Assembly (NCBI RefSeq): GCF_900101705.1
Contig: NZ_FNAC01000006.1
Location: forward strand, 62,001 to 126,000
Source of the DNA: Algoriphagus faecimaris
GTDB lineage: Bacteria; Bacteroidota; Bacteroidia; Cytophagales; Cyclobacteriaceae
Direction: 5' to 3'
Length of the DNA: 64,000 nucleotides
Positions 63,786 to 64,000 of the stretch are shown here, piece by piece (position 1 is the stretch's first letter; each line of letters begins with the position of its first letter). Both the position numbers and the translations under genes were made by a program. The notes below the pieces were generated by a model. The model had not been told where the DNA came from, made no database searches, and worked only from the letters and a program-made list of their open reading frames with translations.

Positions 63786-64000
63786 ATGATCAAATCAATC
63801 GCCATTGACGATGAGACCTATGCGCTAGAGGTGATCAAATCCCTTGCCGAACGTGTTCCATTTCTAGAAATCGAAGCTACCTTCACCAATGCCATCGAGG
63901 GACTGGAATATGCCAAAAACAATCGGATCCAACTGGTCTTCTTGGATATAAACATGCCGGATATTTCTGGAATCGATGTGGCTACTTTGCTACCCAAAGA
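63786..64000 (+). CDS. Response regulator, N-terminal receiver domain (cut by window edge)
   Basis: I translated the frame from the ATG at 63786. The first ~71 residues are a receiver domain: the acidic pair is IDDE (8-11), and the phospho-acceptor Asp lies in LVFLDINMPDISGIDV (about Asp54). The partner histidine kinase two genes upstream is of the LytS type, so a LytTR DNA-binding output domain is expected beyond the edge, but it cannot be seen here. Confidence 0.88.
   Translation, partial: MIKSIAIDDETYALEVIKSLAERVPFLEIEATFTNAIEGLEYAKNNRIQLVFLDINMPDISGIDVATLLPK

Overview
The window looks like chromosomal DNA of a Cytophagales-type Bacteroidetes (an Algoriphagus/Cyclobacteriaceae-like marine or freshwater bacterium). 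This is judged from gene content, not from a database search. The signs are an arginine operon with an N-acyl-ornithine-type carbamoyltransferase and a GNAT protein in place of ArgA/ArgJ, an ftsX-DUF3098-truB block, CHRD and PKD lipoproteins, a 6-bladed-propeller lipoprotein, a LytS/LytTR pair, and starts without obvious Shine-Dalgarno sequences. DNA is AT-rich. I see no rRNA, tRNA, IS element, phage gene or CRISPR array.

Layout. 1-2.3 kb: truB (cut by the window edge), a DUF3098 protein, ftsX and the metallophosphoesterase pdeM. 2.3-5.5 kb: a DUF2147 protein, then metX-metY behind a SAM-I riboswitch that is followed by a possible 33-codon cysteine-rich leader ORF. 5.5-7.7 kb: beta-carbonic anhydrase overlapping a SulP anion transporter. 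7.8-16.1 kb: one arginine operon, read GNAT-argG-argC-argD-argF'-argB-argE-argH, with overlapping or tightly packed genes. 16.4-28.8 kb: mixed housekeeping genes, including a class V aminotransferase with a TTG-started mini zinc-ribbon gene in front, a FrnE-like DsbA protein, an SMP-30 protein, an MpaB-type oxygenase, a VLRF1-like release-factor homologue and hrpB. 29-37 kb: a two-subunit molybdenum hydroxylase (IorAB type), glnS, a cysteine desulfurase, and mocA-xdhC for cofactor maturation. 37-40.7 kb: a sterol-desaturase-family membrane protein and a lipoprotein made of four CHRD repeats.

41.1-59.0 kb is the most striking part: a nine-gene minus-strand locus that reads as a beta-1,3-glucan (laminarin-type) utilisation system but has no SusC/SusD pair. 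Both membranes instead carry an enzyme fused to a membrane module. At the outer membrane is a clan GH-A glycosidase joined to a large predicted beta-barrel (1046 aa). At the inner membrane is a GPH sugar symporter joined to a GH17 glucanase domain (781 aa). Around them are a GH16 lipoprotein, two multi-domain carbohydrate-binding lipoproteins, a GH17 lipoprotein, a signal-less GH17 nearly duplicating the fused domain, a signal-less GH3, and a 1144-aa GH94-clan-like phosphorylase (GH149/GH161-like in context). A hairpin at 50994-51017 splits the locus into an outer-surface unit and an uptake/cytoplasmic unit. Inferred flow: surface binding and endo-cleavage, passage through the barrel fusion, import by the symporter fusion, then cytoplasmic hydrolysis and phosphorolysis.

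59.4-64 kb (plus strand): a DASS-family anion symporter, a possible 25-aa membrane peptide, a LytS-type histidine kinase, a 6-bladed-propeller lipoprotein, and the start of a LytTR-type response regulator cut by the window edge.
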